Source: Emmonsiellopsis sp. PD_33 | Lineage: Eukaryota > Ascomycota > Eurotiomycetes > Onygenales > Ajellomycetaceae | NCBI GenBank assembly: GCA_032988165.1 | Contig: JANTQF010000502.1 | Coordinates: 1 to 19,798 of the forward strand | Length of the DNA stretch: 19,798 nt | Reading direction: 5' to 3' | Shown here: positions 1 through 8,626 of the stretch, one piece after another | Layout: each line of letters opens with the position of its first letter | Numbering within the stretch: position 1 is the stretch's first letter | Made by a program: the position numbers and the translations under genes | Notes under the pieces: generated by a model | The model's input: only the letters and a program-made list of their open reading frames with translations | Database searches by the model: none | Told to the model about the DNA's origin: nothing

Positions 1-95
1 GCACACAAGTTTGTTCTTAATTTTTTCTACACGGGAGAGGCCATCGAAGAAGCTCCCCGGTGTGGGGGGGTTGCGCGGGTGTTCTCCCCGCACCG

Positions 96-114
96 CCCCC
101 CCCCCCCCCCCCCC
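96..114. repeat. Poly-C tract (19 bp)
   Basis: A homopolymer run of 19 C. Such runs are length-unstable and prone to sequencing error, so the exact length should not be trusted. A second run of 13 C lies at 4523-4535. Confidence 0.9.
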
Positions 115-426
115 ACCATTGCATTGCATTGCGCTGCACTGCATCCGGGTCAGAGGTTGATAATATCATACATAACTAATCAACCATCCAAATCAATCAA
201 CCAAGGTATGACAACTAGTCATTTACCTACCAGCCGACGCCCTATCCCTACCACATATCCCCCTGAACTCCCCACCCACCCGGTAAGAAGCAACGAAGCA
301 ACGAAGCAAAGAAACAAGAAACAAGAAACAAAAGAGAGAAGAAAAAAAAACTAGAAGCCCCCCTCATCTCTTCATTGCTCCTAACCCAACCTACGCCATA
401 CAAAAAAGCCAACACACTCCATTCCG

Positions 427-475
427 CAAATATCAAATATCAAATATCAAATATCAAATATCGAATATCAAATTT
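427..475. repeat. 7-bp tandem repeat (CAAATAT)n
   Basis: Five perfect copies of CAAATAT are followed by one copy with a single change (CGAATAT) and a degenerate copy (CAAATTT). This is a simple minisatellite in non-coding DNA. Confidence 0.9.
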
Positions 476-600
476 GATTAATTCATTTATTCAGTCCAGT
501 CCAGTTCAGCCCAGTCCGGTCAGTCACATCACATCACATCACCATTTTGTTTTGTTTTGGACATACATCCATACCTCCATACCTCCATACATACGCACAA

Positions 601-624
601 ACGCAGACGCAGACGCAGACGCAG
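601..624. repeat. 6-bp tandem repeat (ACGCAG)4
   Basis: Four perfect head-to-tail copies of ACGCAG, flanked by related ACGCAC/ACACAC sequence. It is a hexanucleotide microsatellite outside any recognised gene. Confidence 0.9.
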
Positions 625-1155
625 ACACACGTGCCTACCCCTACCCGTCTAGGTACACCCGCCCGATACCCGATAGATACCGCACGGACCACATCCAGTC
701 CCGACCTCACCCCATATCAAATAGCTAGACGCAGACACCATCGACTTCAAAAGAGAAATGCTAAAGACTAAGCTAGTATTTCGAAGATAACTAGCTAGCT
801 GGACGTACAGCACACAACAACAACAAATAACGAGTTGGAGTTTTGGTAAAAAAAAGAACAGAGGGACGGATAAGAAGACGAAGGATGGATTGGATTGGAT
901 GGATAGGATTTAAAAAACGGTACTTAATTTGGTACTATGAGAAAAGGCGAGGTTGGAAAAAGAGAAAAAGGTTGGAGGAACAAGCTAAAGCAAAGTTTCT
1001 TTCAAGTTCAGGCGCGGGGGACACGGGGAGTATGAGGAGGAGGTAGTGTGTATGCGAAACAGAATACGGAGTTCTATGTAATCAATTATCCGGCGCAAAA
1101 ACTATCGTCCATTAGCAACAGGCAGCATCAGATAGAGACCGAGAACGAACCCACC

Positions 1156-2859
1156 TTAGAAGCACTTGCGGTGGACAATGGAAGGCCCGGACTCGTCGTA
1201 TTCCTGCTTCGAGATCCACATCTGCTGGAAGGTCGAGAGGGAGGCCAAGATGGAACCACCAATCCATACAGAGTATTTACGTTCAGGAGGAGCGATGATT
1301 TTAACCTTCATCGACGAGGGAGCAAGGGCAGTGATCTCCTTCTGCATACGGTCGGAGATACCAGGGTACATGGTAGTACCACCAGACTAGTATTTGTCAG
1401 CGATATGTGCACTCCAGGAAGTATTCGAGGTCGCGACGGCCATGCTAACAGACGAACATGGCCTACCGCAGTTCCAACCCGACATATTAACATAAAGAAA
1501 AGAGAAATACACACCATAACAATGTTGCCATAAAGATCCTTTCGGACGTCAACGTCGCACTTCATGATAGCATTGTAAGTGGTGGCATGGATACCGCCAC
1601 TCTCAAGACCCAGCACGCTAGGCTGGAAGAGAGCCTCGGGGGCGCGGAACCGCTCGTTGCCAATGGTAATAACCTGTCCATCAGGAAGCTCATAAGACTT
1701 CTCCAAGCTGGAGCTCTGGGAAGCAGTTTGGATTTCCTGCTGGAAGTCAAGGGCGACATAACAGAGCTTCTCTTTGATGTCACGGACGATTTCACGCTCA
1801 GCAGTGGTGGAGAAGCTGTAACCACGCTCGGCAAGGATCTTCATAAGGTAATTTGTCAAGTCACGACCAGCCATATCAATACGGGAAATGGCGTGGGGGA
1901 GGGCGAAACCCTCATAGATGGGCACGACGTGAGTGACACCATCACCAGAGTCAAGCACGATACCAGTGGTGCGGCCAGAAGCGTACAGAGAGAGCACAGC
2001 CTGGATGGAGACATAGAAGGCGGGGGCGTTGAAGGTTTCAAAGACAATTTGGGTCATCTTCTCACGGTTGGACTTGGGGTTGATAGGAGCCTCAGTCAAG
2101 AGAACGGGGTGCTCCTCTGGCGCGACACGGAGTTCGTTGTAGAAGGTGTGATGCCAGATTTTCTCCATATCGTCCCAGTTTGTGACGACACCGTGCTCAA
2201 TGGGGTATCTCAGGGTGAGGATACCACGCTTCGACTGTGCCTCATCACCAACATAGGAATCTTTCTGGCCCATACCAATCATGATACTAGATGCTGTCAG
2301 TCATGGATCCAACCTTGGCATACGCAGGGGACTATTACCCATGATGGCGAGGACGACCGACGATCGAAGCTGGTGGAGGTTAGCAGCAGGAAACAGACAC
2401 AACCAAGCCAAAAGGTGTCCTTATCGGGCACGAATTGGCCTGGTGGAAATGTGGGGAGACTTACGGAAAACAGCTCGGGGAGCGTCATCGCCAGCGAAAC
2501 CGGCCTTACACATACCGGATCTGTAGGCAGGAAGTCAGCATCACAGAAACACATATCGACTGCATCACGAGGCAGTTGCCGTGCATATCGGGCGTTGCAG
2601 TGGGATGGAGGGGGTGTTGGATTTGTTGACAAGGGATCGGCTGTGTTGTGCGCCAATGGGAACGTGGACACAAAACGGGGGGTTCGAGGAGATCGAACAG
2701 ACGTACCCATTGTCGATGACGAGGGCAGCAACTTCTTCTGTACGGCGGGAAGGATGAGATTAGCCATGAGACGGGCCGTGGATGGAGCCTTTGGGGGAGG
2801 GGGGGGTGTCTGGGGCGGGAGTCTGGGGGATGGGGCTGATGTTGCTGCTTACCTTCCAT
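1156..2859 (-). CDS. act1: Actin (six exons, 375 aa)
   Basis: This is conventional actin, the ATP-binding subunit of actin filaments, needed for polarised hyphal growth, endocytosis, septation and cargo transport. Reading leftwards, exons are 2859-2853, 2737-2707, 2520-2465, 2369-2339, 2286-1515 and 1386-1156. They total 1128 nt, giving exactly 375 residues plus stop, the standard actin length. The N-terminus reads [15 protein letters not shown], the phosphate-1 loop (DNGSGMCKAG) is split by an intron, and the phosphate-2 loop LDSGDGVTH and the C-terminus ending HRKCF are intact. Intron 1 follows only seven coding bases. Intron sizes are 115, 186, 95, 52 and 128 bp, all with GT...AG ends. The start codon sits in a CACAATGG context. 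No broken or unusual residue was seen. Family identity is certain; exon ends are supported by unbroken reading across every junction. Confidence 0.97.
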
Positions 2860-3600
2860 TGTGAATGAGGTGATGAAAAGCGAGACTACAGAAAAGACGA
2901 CGGGACAGCAAGGGAAGACAGGCCTGGCAGGTCGGCGAGGGACGAGCAGGCGAGGAAGAACGGGATGGTGGCGGGTGGTGGTGTGGGGAGGTGGTGGAGG
3001 ATGGTGCTGGGAGCGAGATATGAAGAGAAGAAGAGGTGAAGGAGGAAGAATTTTGAAGATGGAGATGGCTGTGGTTGGGGAGCGAACGAACGCCAGACAG
3101 GGAAGGGGCCCGTTCCAGCGCGTAATAATACACGGCACTAGCTGCACTTGCGCGGACGACGACTACTGCTCTGCCTCCACGGCCGGCGCTGCTGGCCCTC
3201 TTAACGGCGCGGCCAAAACGGTGCTGCCTCTGCCGCCCCGCGAGCTGACGAGGCCTGTCGCAGCACAATGGCCGTGCCTGATGCAGTGATCGAGGGGGGT
3301 CTATCATATCGAGGCCAGCGGGCGGGAGTGGCTGCTGGGCGGGCGTGGTGGTGGGCGGGCGTGGTGGTGGGCGGCGCGGTATTGCGTATTGGTACGGTAC
3401 GGTACGGGCCATGTGTCGTATCAGCGCACATGGCGGGGTCGGGCACGGCGTGGCTGGAGGTACCTGGCCGCCCAGCGAAGTTTGTATGCGGCCACAAGTA
3501 CCGTCGTTGCAGCCAGCTCACCTCCCCGCCACGCCGCTACGACGACGGCCAGCGCCCTCTCGTCTCGCCGGGACACAGTTAGAGCCCAATCTCCACTGCC
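2860..3600 (-). promoter_or_regulatory. Actin upstream/promoter region
   Basis: This is the region upstream of the actin start. On the actin sense strand it is strongly C/T-rich (long CACC, CCTCC and CTTC stretches between about 2870 and 3080), typical of strongly expressed filamentous-fungal genes. A CCAAT pentamer on the sense strand lies at 3392-3388, about 530 bp upstream of the ATG. A 16-bp GC-rich tandem repeat and a triple GGTAC repeat lie just beyond it. No clear TATA box was found. The transcription start is not determinable from sequence alone. Confidence 0.5.
3337..3405. repeat. GC-rich tandem repeats in actin upstream region
   Basis: Two perfect copies of the 16-mer GGGCGGGCGTGGTGGT occupy 3337-3368, followed by a partial third (GGGCGGC). 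A separate GGTAC repeat (three copies) lies at 3391-3405. On the actin sense strand the 16-mer reads as ACCACCACGCCCGCCC, a direct duplication of C-rich, GC-box-like sequence. Confidence 0.85.
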
Positions 3601-5634
3601 CAGCGCCTATGGCCACCCCCTGCGCTATCAGCCTCGTCAACCCACACCACACCGACATCTCCCTGCTCGCTCCTCTACATATCTCTCCTCCAGGCATTCA
3701 CATTCCCGTCACCATTGCGTACTCTGATCCAGCATTCCCGTCATCGCCAAACTCGGGTCCCCCCACAAGGCACCCGCCAAACCACCTCCCGTCTCGCCTG
3801 CGCTTGCGTGGCCGGCGGCGAAAACCCGACATCCAGCACCCAAAACCCAAGGAAACGCCGAGGGGGCCGAACCCATTCCAGTTTCCAAATATAGCTACAC
3901 CGCGGCTATTCGATTTCGTATATATGGCGTTTGGCATTGGAATAGTGATGCCTATTATATACCTGCGGACTTGACTGAGAGTCTACCTGGCTAACTACTA
4001 ACTAAATACGGAGTACTGCTTTCGAAAACTAATGTGTTGTGCTGTGTCGTGCGTGTGGCCTCCACCGCCTTTTGAATAAGCTGGAGTTAGCTATTGAGCG
4101 AACTGTCAGCCGCAGCAACCGGTCATCAGCTTAGTTGCCGCGCTGTTCGTACCCTTGCTGACTCCTTGTACTAATACGCCTTGCACAAGTTGCACCAGAT
4201 GGAGATACGTATTTTTTTTTTGCAAGGAAAAAAGGATTGCACCAGTGTGTGCTTATATAAGATGAGATGGATACTTCCAGTTGTCTATGAATGAGAGAAG
4301 GCTATTCATGGCTTTTATAGGTGGTTACTGGGTTAATATCAAGCATTTAATGTGCGTGTACATACAGTCATTCCTACGCCTAAAATACAATAGGATACTT
4401 GTTCAATGAATCGATGATAAATGAGAATGAACACCCACTAATTAATAGAAAATACTATATTTCAATGTCAACAAGTGAGTGCTTCTACGTGCTGATTGAT
4501 TTATATTAACCCTTTATCTCCTCCCCCCCCCCCCCGCCCTTCCTCCTCCCATTCTCTATAAATATCTACCTACATCCATCTCATAAACTTCCATCCCACC
4601 TGATTATTGTATTAACGTTATCACTCACCAGCATCTCCAGTTTATCCACTTATGAATACACTAATTTGATATCTCTAAGCTTGGAGACGGCAATGGCCAA
4701 CTTATGAAGAACCCGGCATTCCAAGGCGCCTTGATTTTAAGATATGGGGTAGATTGAGGGCTGCAGGTTGTGCCGTCATGTCGTGGTGTGTGGAGGATAT
4801 GTATATAGGTATATAGTTATTAGAAAAGCGATTGATTGCTTTGAGAAGAAAAGAGAGAGACGACAGTGCCGTTGGTTATGCTTCTTGATCTCTTTTATAA
4901 CGAACTCCTCCGTTGGAAAAGGGGGATTAGACGGGAACTTGTCTAGTTAGTTACTCCCGAGGAAGGGATATTGCTCCCTGTCCATTGGCTGAGTATCAAA
5001 GACACCAAGTCGACGAGAAAGGAGTAACCCTTAGAGCCCCTAAGTGTTAGTATTTAAGACTGAGATAGGGAGGATCTGTATCCATACTTCTGCCATTTCA
5101 CTAAGCACCCTGCGAGGTATCCTTGAAGAGCGTCATTGCAGCCGTAAAATGCTACTCTATAGAGTTATTAAATAAGGGGTGACCTCAAGCCAGAAGCATA
5201 TGACACTCTAAATATAATAACCAACGTCTGCAGAGTAAACCATATTGGGCATGTCGTGTTGAATCAGTCCGATGTGGTTGAAGCTGGAGTTGAAGTCTGA
5301 TCGAAAGTCTTGGAAGCCAACCGCAGCGTCCAGAACAAACCGCCACCATCGGCAATCTGCAGGGCTTGGCGCTGTCATGATATTTTTTTTATACTCAGAC
5401 TTCATCAATTTGTATCTCTGAGAGAGAGCATTCCATATATCCTCTCATTTAATCACATACCCCATACAACACCCTCTAAATACCTTCCCACTGGTATTTA
5501 AAACAAAAGCAGCAAGCAACAGCTTATCCCAGCGCATCCATCCCGCTCAAATCTCCCTCAAATCTCCCCTCCACACCCCTCCCTCCCCCGAACAACCACC
5601 ACCAACAAGCCTGCCCAACACCCACCCACCCACC
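3601..5634. other. Long gene-poor intergenic region
   Basis: About 2 kb without a convincing gene. The proximal part (3600-3900) is C-rich with low-complexity frames. From about 4000 the composition becomes AT-richer, with a T9 run near 4212-4220, a 13-bp poly-C run at 4523-4535, and a duplicated nonamer TTGCACCAG at 4191-4199 and 4237-4245. The last 130 bp before 5635 are very C-rich and probably form the fes1 promoter and 5' leader. I searched for tRNA-like A and B boxes and transposon-like ends and found none that hold up. One short minus-strand frame (5208-5408) is listed separately. Confidence 0.55.
5208..5366 (-). other. Possible small ORF or gene relic (52 aa from its ATG)
   Basis: Reading leftwards from an ATG near 5369, this frame encodes roughly 52-54 residues with normal-looking composition (a WWRFVLD stretch, several aromatics and Asp/Asn) before a TAG stop. 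Its composition differs from the low-complexity frames around it. No intron, family motif or partner exon was recognised. It could be a small expressed peptide, a remnant exon or chance. I assign no function. Confidence 0.15.
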
Positions 5635-6370
5635 ATGGACCCAGGCATGAACAACCTCCTAAAATGGAGCATCGAAAACTCCAACCCCTCCCAACCCACC
5701 ACCAACAACACCACCCCCCACGAACCCCCCCGCTCCCTCTCCCCCACCGCCCTCCAACGCCTCCTCCTAAACACCCCCTCAGACGCCGAGCTCATGAAAA
5801 ACTCCATGGCCGCCATCCGCTCGCCCACCCTCAGCCTATCCGATAAGCTAACAGCCTTCGACAACCTCGAACAACTCGTCGAGAACCTCGACAACGCCAA
5901 CAACCTCGGCGCGCTGGGCCTGTGGACGCCGTTAGTGGAGGAGTTGGCGGCAGCGGAGGAGGAGAGGAGGATGATGGGGGCGTGGTGTATTGGGACTGCG
6001 GTGCAGAATAATGAGAGTGCGCAGGGGATGGTGAGCTTTTATCCCCGCCTCACATAATGAAATGACAACTTGGAATAAAGCCAACAGCTAATGTGTGTAT
6101 GTATTTATTATGTAGCTCCTAAAAACAGCCCCGACAGCCCTTGCAACCCTGCTCGAGCTCACGCAGTCGGATCCCGCGCCGGCCGTGCGCAAGAAGGCCG
6201 TTTACGCGCTTTCCTCTGCGATTCGCAACTTCCAGCCGGCGATGGATGAGTTGGTGAGGCATTTGCCGGTGGCGGCGCGGGGGGGCGATGGGGAGAGGAT
6301 TGATGCGGCGGATATGGAGAGGGTGGATGGGTTGGTTGGGTGGTTGAGGGGGGGAGGGGGGGGGATTTGA
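5635..6370 (+). CDS. fes1: Fes1-type Hsp70 nucleotide exchange factor (two exons, 216 aa)
   Basis: Fes1/HspBP1 proteins bind the nucleotide-binding domain of cytosolic Hsp70 and speed ADP release, helping substrate release and clearance of misfolded proteins. Exons are 5635-6030 and 6116-6370; the 85-bp intron starts GTGAGC, has an AGCTAAT branch-like site and ends TGTAG. The protein starts MDPGMNNLLKWSIENS, the conserved Fes1 N-terminus. An armadillo-like region follows, with NAxNLGALGLW-type sequence (about residues 89-98), the segment GAWCIGTAVQNN (about 118-129), and VRKKAVYALSSAIRNFQPA after the splice junction. At 216 residues the length is usual for fungal Fes1. The tail is glycine-rich (GGGGGI) and lacks a localisation signal. 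The start is in a strong CCACCATGG context after a C-rich leader. Exon 1 uses strikingly C-ending codons. Confidence 0.93.
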
Positions 6371-7272
6371 GGGGGTGGTTGGGTGTGGTTGATGTATTTA
6401 TTCAGTTGATTTATGGAGTTGTGTGATTTAAGGAAATGGGGCTTTTCTTAATGGAGGTTTATTGTTATTTGGTCTAAAGATTTATGAGGCGGGTTGTGAA
6501 AAGAAGGTCCTAGCCAAAGAAATTAAAGATGTTCTTAAACTGTTTTGCGCTAGAAATATTCTATCAAGCATCTTTGTCTGTGGACTATGGTTAGTACATA
6601 GCATAGAGGGAAGGAGGGCGGGAAACATGAAACCTCTCACCCTTCCTTCTCCTCGAATAGGCGTATCCGCACACCATCTGTAAACATCTAAAAAATATTA
6701 CATTTAACTGCGAAAGTATGTCCGATGGAAGGATAGACTTCTAATTGAACAGGTCGATGTCATTTGGAGACTCGTGGGTGAGGCAATACGGAGAGATCAT
6801 CGTTTATCGCCAAAATAGGCTGATAGTCATGAGCGATTTGGCTAGGGATAGGCCGGAAAAGACGAGAGCATGCCGAAACTCACATTTCAAGCAGAGTTGA
6901 ACCGGCCCATGGACGGAAACCTCAATATGTATAATTACCTGTATCGCGACGGATTTATTTGTGAACCGAAGTTGTAGGACAGGGTTTGACTGCACTGTAA
7001 GCAAGTACAGTAGGATGAATAGGTGGATACCGGGAATGTAGTCGAGGAGCTCAATCCGAAGATCAGACTAGAATGGGGATTGCCAGATAGATTTGTCGGG
7101 AGAATCCAGGTATATATATTCCCCGTACCGAAAACATCTGGTAAGTCATTGCTTCCTAAGGCCCAAGTAGTCCCTGCTTTGACTGCTTGCAGTCTATCTC
7201 CAGGGAGATGTAAAAGGTAACGAAGCGATCCCATTGCAACCAGGTACTTAAAAGCAACCACACGCCATGCTA
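6371..7272. other. Intergenic region between convergent fes1 and the 7273-8157 gene
   Basis: The 3' untranslated regions of two converging genes must lie here. Short frames exist on both strands. The only item that looks organised is on the plus strand: a coding-like frame starting by 7023 (no ATG; PKIRLEWGLPDRFVGRIQVY within it) is followed at 7140 by a GTAAGT donor-like site and at 7183-7191 by a TGCTTGCAG acceptor-like site with an upstream pyrimidine tract. I could not connect it to a plausible start, so it is noted rather than called a gene. Confidence 0.4.
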
Positions 7273-8157
7273 TCATGGCACGAGTAACCTACGAACTCTC
7301 TTGGGGGTTCTTTCTGGAGATTCGCAATGCGGGGTGCAATGGACTGGATCCTCGGATTGGCGGCGTCTCTTCAGTGTGACTGTAGGGTTGGGGGCAAGGC
7401 ATGCCGCGGCAATATTTTGCATACAAGACACCGGGTCGTCGCAAGAGGGAGACGCAGAAGTTCGAGTTTGTTTCTGGGAAGGATAATCGCGGTTGGGGCC
7501 TGGCGGTTGGTATTGCGAGTGTAGCGAGTGCGACTTGGATTGCTCCGAATTTTGTTTGTCATTGGTAATTGATTCGGGTCCCTCCTGCTGCCCAGGAAAA
7601 TCATCGTCGCCCACAGGGCTGTTGGTTGCGCTCCGCCACTTGCTGGCCGTGCTCCCAACCTTATTCTCGGCCTTTCTAATGCTCACATACTCATCTATAT
7701 CAATGTCCTCGTCGTCGCTGGGGAGTTCATGTAAGATCCGTAATGTCTCCATTCTGTCAGCATATTCCTGGCGAACAGGACTGGGTGTGAACCCCCGTCT
7801 GTAGGCCGTAGCAATCTCCTGGCCATACTTCTGTTCTCTCAATGTTTGCACAAGACATGACAGATCGTATGCGATTTCGACGTTCCTACCGAAGAAATCG
7901 TCGACGAGGTCGAGACCATAATCAGGAGGAGACGGGAGCGACTGATAATCTATGGTAGTAGGGTCTAGCGACTGCTCTGCACCGAGAGGAGGGTCGTCAT
8001 CAGATTTGGACATGGAAGCGGAGGGCGGCGGGATCTCTCCGCGATGAAGAGGGTCGGCGCTAGTGGCGGTGGATCCTGGACCAGATTCCGATGGAGATGG
8101 AAGCTGGAGATTTTTAATGGCGCGGAGACGAGCATCGCCATCCGCGGGTTCGTCCAT
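7273..8157 (-). CDS. Unidentified Ser/Pro/Asp-rich protein (294 aa)
   Basis: This is a single uninterrupted frame with an ATG start at 8157. I do not recognise the family. The first 70 residues are Pro/Ser/Asp-rich and look disordered. Residues about 75-150 are the most structured-looking part, with hydrophobic and aromatic residues (LVDDFFGRNVEIAYDLSCLV, then QKYGQEIATAYRRGFTPSP). An acidic patch (PSDDEDIDIDEY) follows near 150. The last 130 residues are again polar and low in hydrophobics. The C-terminus has two basic clusters (LKRRR and PKRVRR) that could act in nuclear import, which is inference only. The gene shares a 469-bp promoter with the kinase gene at 8627 and converges on fes1. 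A 3' exon beyond the stop cannot be excluded. Confidence 0.7.
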   Translation of the reverse strand: MDEPADGDARLRAIKNLQLPSPSESGPGSTATSADPLHRGEIPPPSASMSKSDDDPPLGAEQSLDPTTIDYQSLPSPPDYGLDLVDDFFGRNVEIAYDLSCLVQTLREQKYGQEIATAYRRGFTPSPVRQEYADRMETLRILHELPSDDEDIDIDEYVSIRKAENKVGSTASKWRSATNSPVGDDDFPGQQEGPESITNDKQNSEQSKSHSLHSQYQPPGPNRDYPSQKQTRTSASPSCDDPVSCMQNIAAACLAPNPTVTLKRRRQSEDPVHCTPHCESPERTPKRVRRLLVP

Positions 8158-8626
8158 CCTTCGAAACCGAGAAGATAGTATTTGGAGGGGAAAGAGATGG
8201 GAGGATGGAGGATGAGGGAAAACAGAGCCAGAAGCTCAAAGATGGAATAAGGTTGGCACCTGCCCGGTCACGTGCTGACACGCTGGCTAACTGCGTTGCG
8301 CTAACCCCAACTGGTCTAGGTGGCTGGTTATGTATCCAACCTCCATGATGCTCCATCTCGATGGACAAACATGGATCTGCCATCTGCTCGCGTGCGCATC
8401 TACACGTCGACACGTCTGCCCTGCAGCAAGTCGATGTGACCCCGTTGCCCAGGACCTTCTTTCTGGGTATCGGATGAAACAAGGGGCGCAGCTTCTCCTC
8501 CACTCTGAGAATGTCTTCCCGCTCCCCATTGTGTCCCTCGACTTCGGCAGTGAAACATCTTCATCCTAATCGGAGCCTGTCAGTGCTTTACCATAACACC
8601 TGAGCCATCATTTAGACGCCCGTGAA
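8158..8626. promoter_or_regulatory. Bidirectional promoter with an RTCACRTG-type E-box
   Basis: This 469-bp interval separates two divergently transcribed genes. An E-box GTCACGTG lies at 8267-8274, 110 bp upstream of the minus-strand start and about 350 bp upstream of the plus-strand start. It matches RTCACRTG, the site bound by yeast Cbf1 and related bHLH factors. A possible 3' splice site (CTGAG...TTTAG, ending at 8615) lies just before the kinase ATG, so a 5' leader intron is possible. Short frames on both strands inside the region look like chance. Confidence 0.45.

Larger units (their letters stand above)
1..1155. other. Gene-free, repeat-rich region downstream of actin
   Basis: No credible coding exon is seen. 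The reading frames present are short and built from low-complexity sequence. The segment holds a poly-C run (96-114), a 7-bp tandem repeat (427-475), a 6-bp tandem repeat (601-624), short CATACCTC-type and CACAT-type reiterations (about 525-600), and purine-rich stretches (about 290-350 and 840-1040). The part next to 1156 should contain the actin 3' untranslated region, since actin is transcribed leftwards. The left part may belong to the promoter of a gene beyond the window edge, but nothing in the sequence proves that. Confidence 0.6.

Noticed and set aside
1587..2864. A 425-codon plus-strand open frame antisense to actin
   Set aside because: It lies opposite the actin exons and runs through their introns, has no recognisable motif and a Gly/Ser/Thr-rich shadow composition. 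The actin reading on the other strand is certain.
3345..3974. A 209-codon plus-strand frame upstream of actin
   Set aside because: The start is in tandem repeats and the translation is Pro/Arg/His-rich low complexity. There is no intron signal, family motif or plausible context.
4191..4245. A duplicated nonamer (TTGCACCAG) as a possible mobile-element footprint
   Set aside because: The copies are 46 bp apart with only homopolymer-rich DNA between them and no terminal inverted repeats, so chance or local duplication explains it.
4980..5060. A tRNA A-box-like sequence (TGGCTGAGTATC)
   Set aside because: No B-box (GGTTCGANTCC) follows at a suitable distance and no cloverleaf can be formed.
8330..8569. 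A 79-codon plus-strand frame upstream of the kinase, in the same frame
   Set aside because: It ends in a stop before the kinase ATG, has no FHA or kinase features, and overlaps chance frames on the other strand. A leader intron remains possible but an upstream coding exon is not supported.
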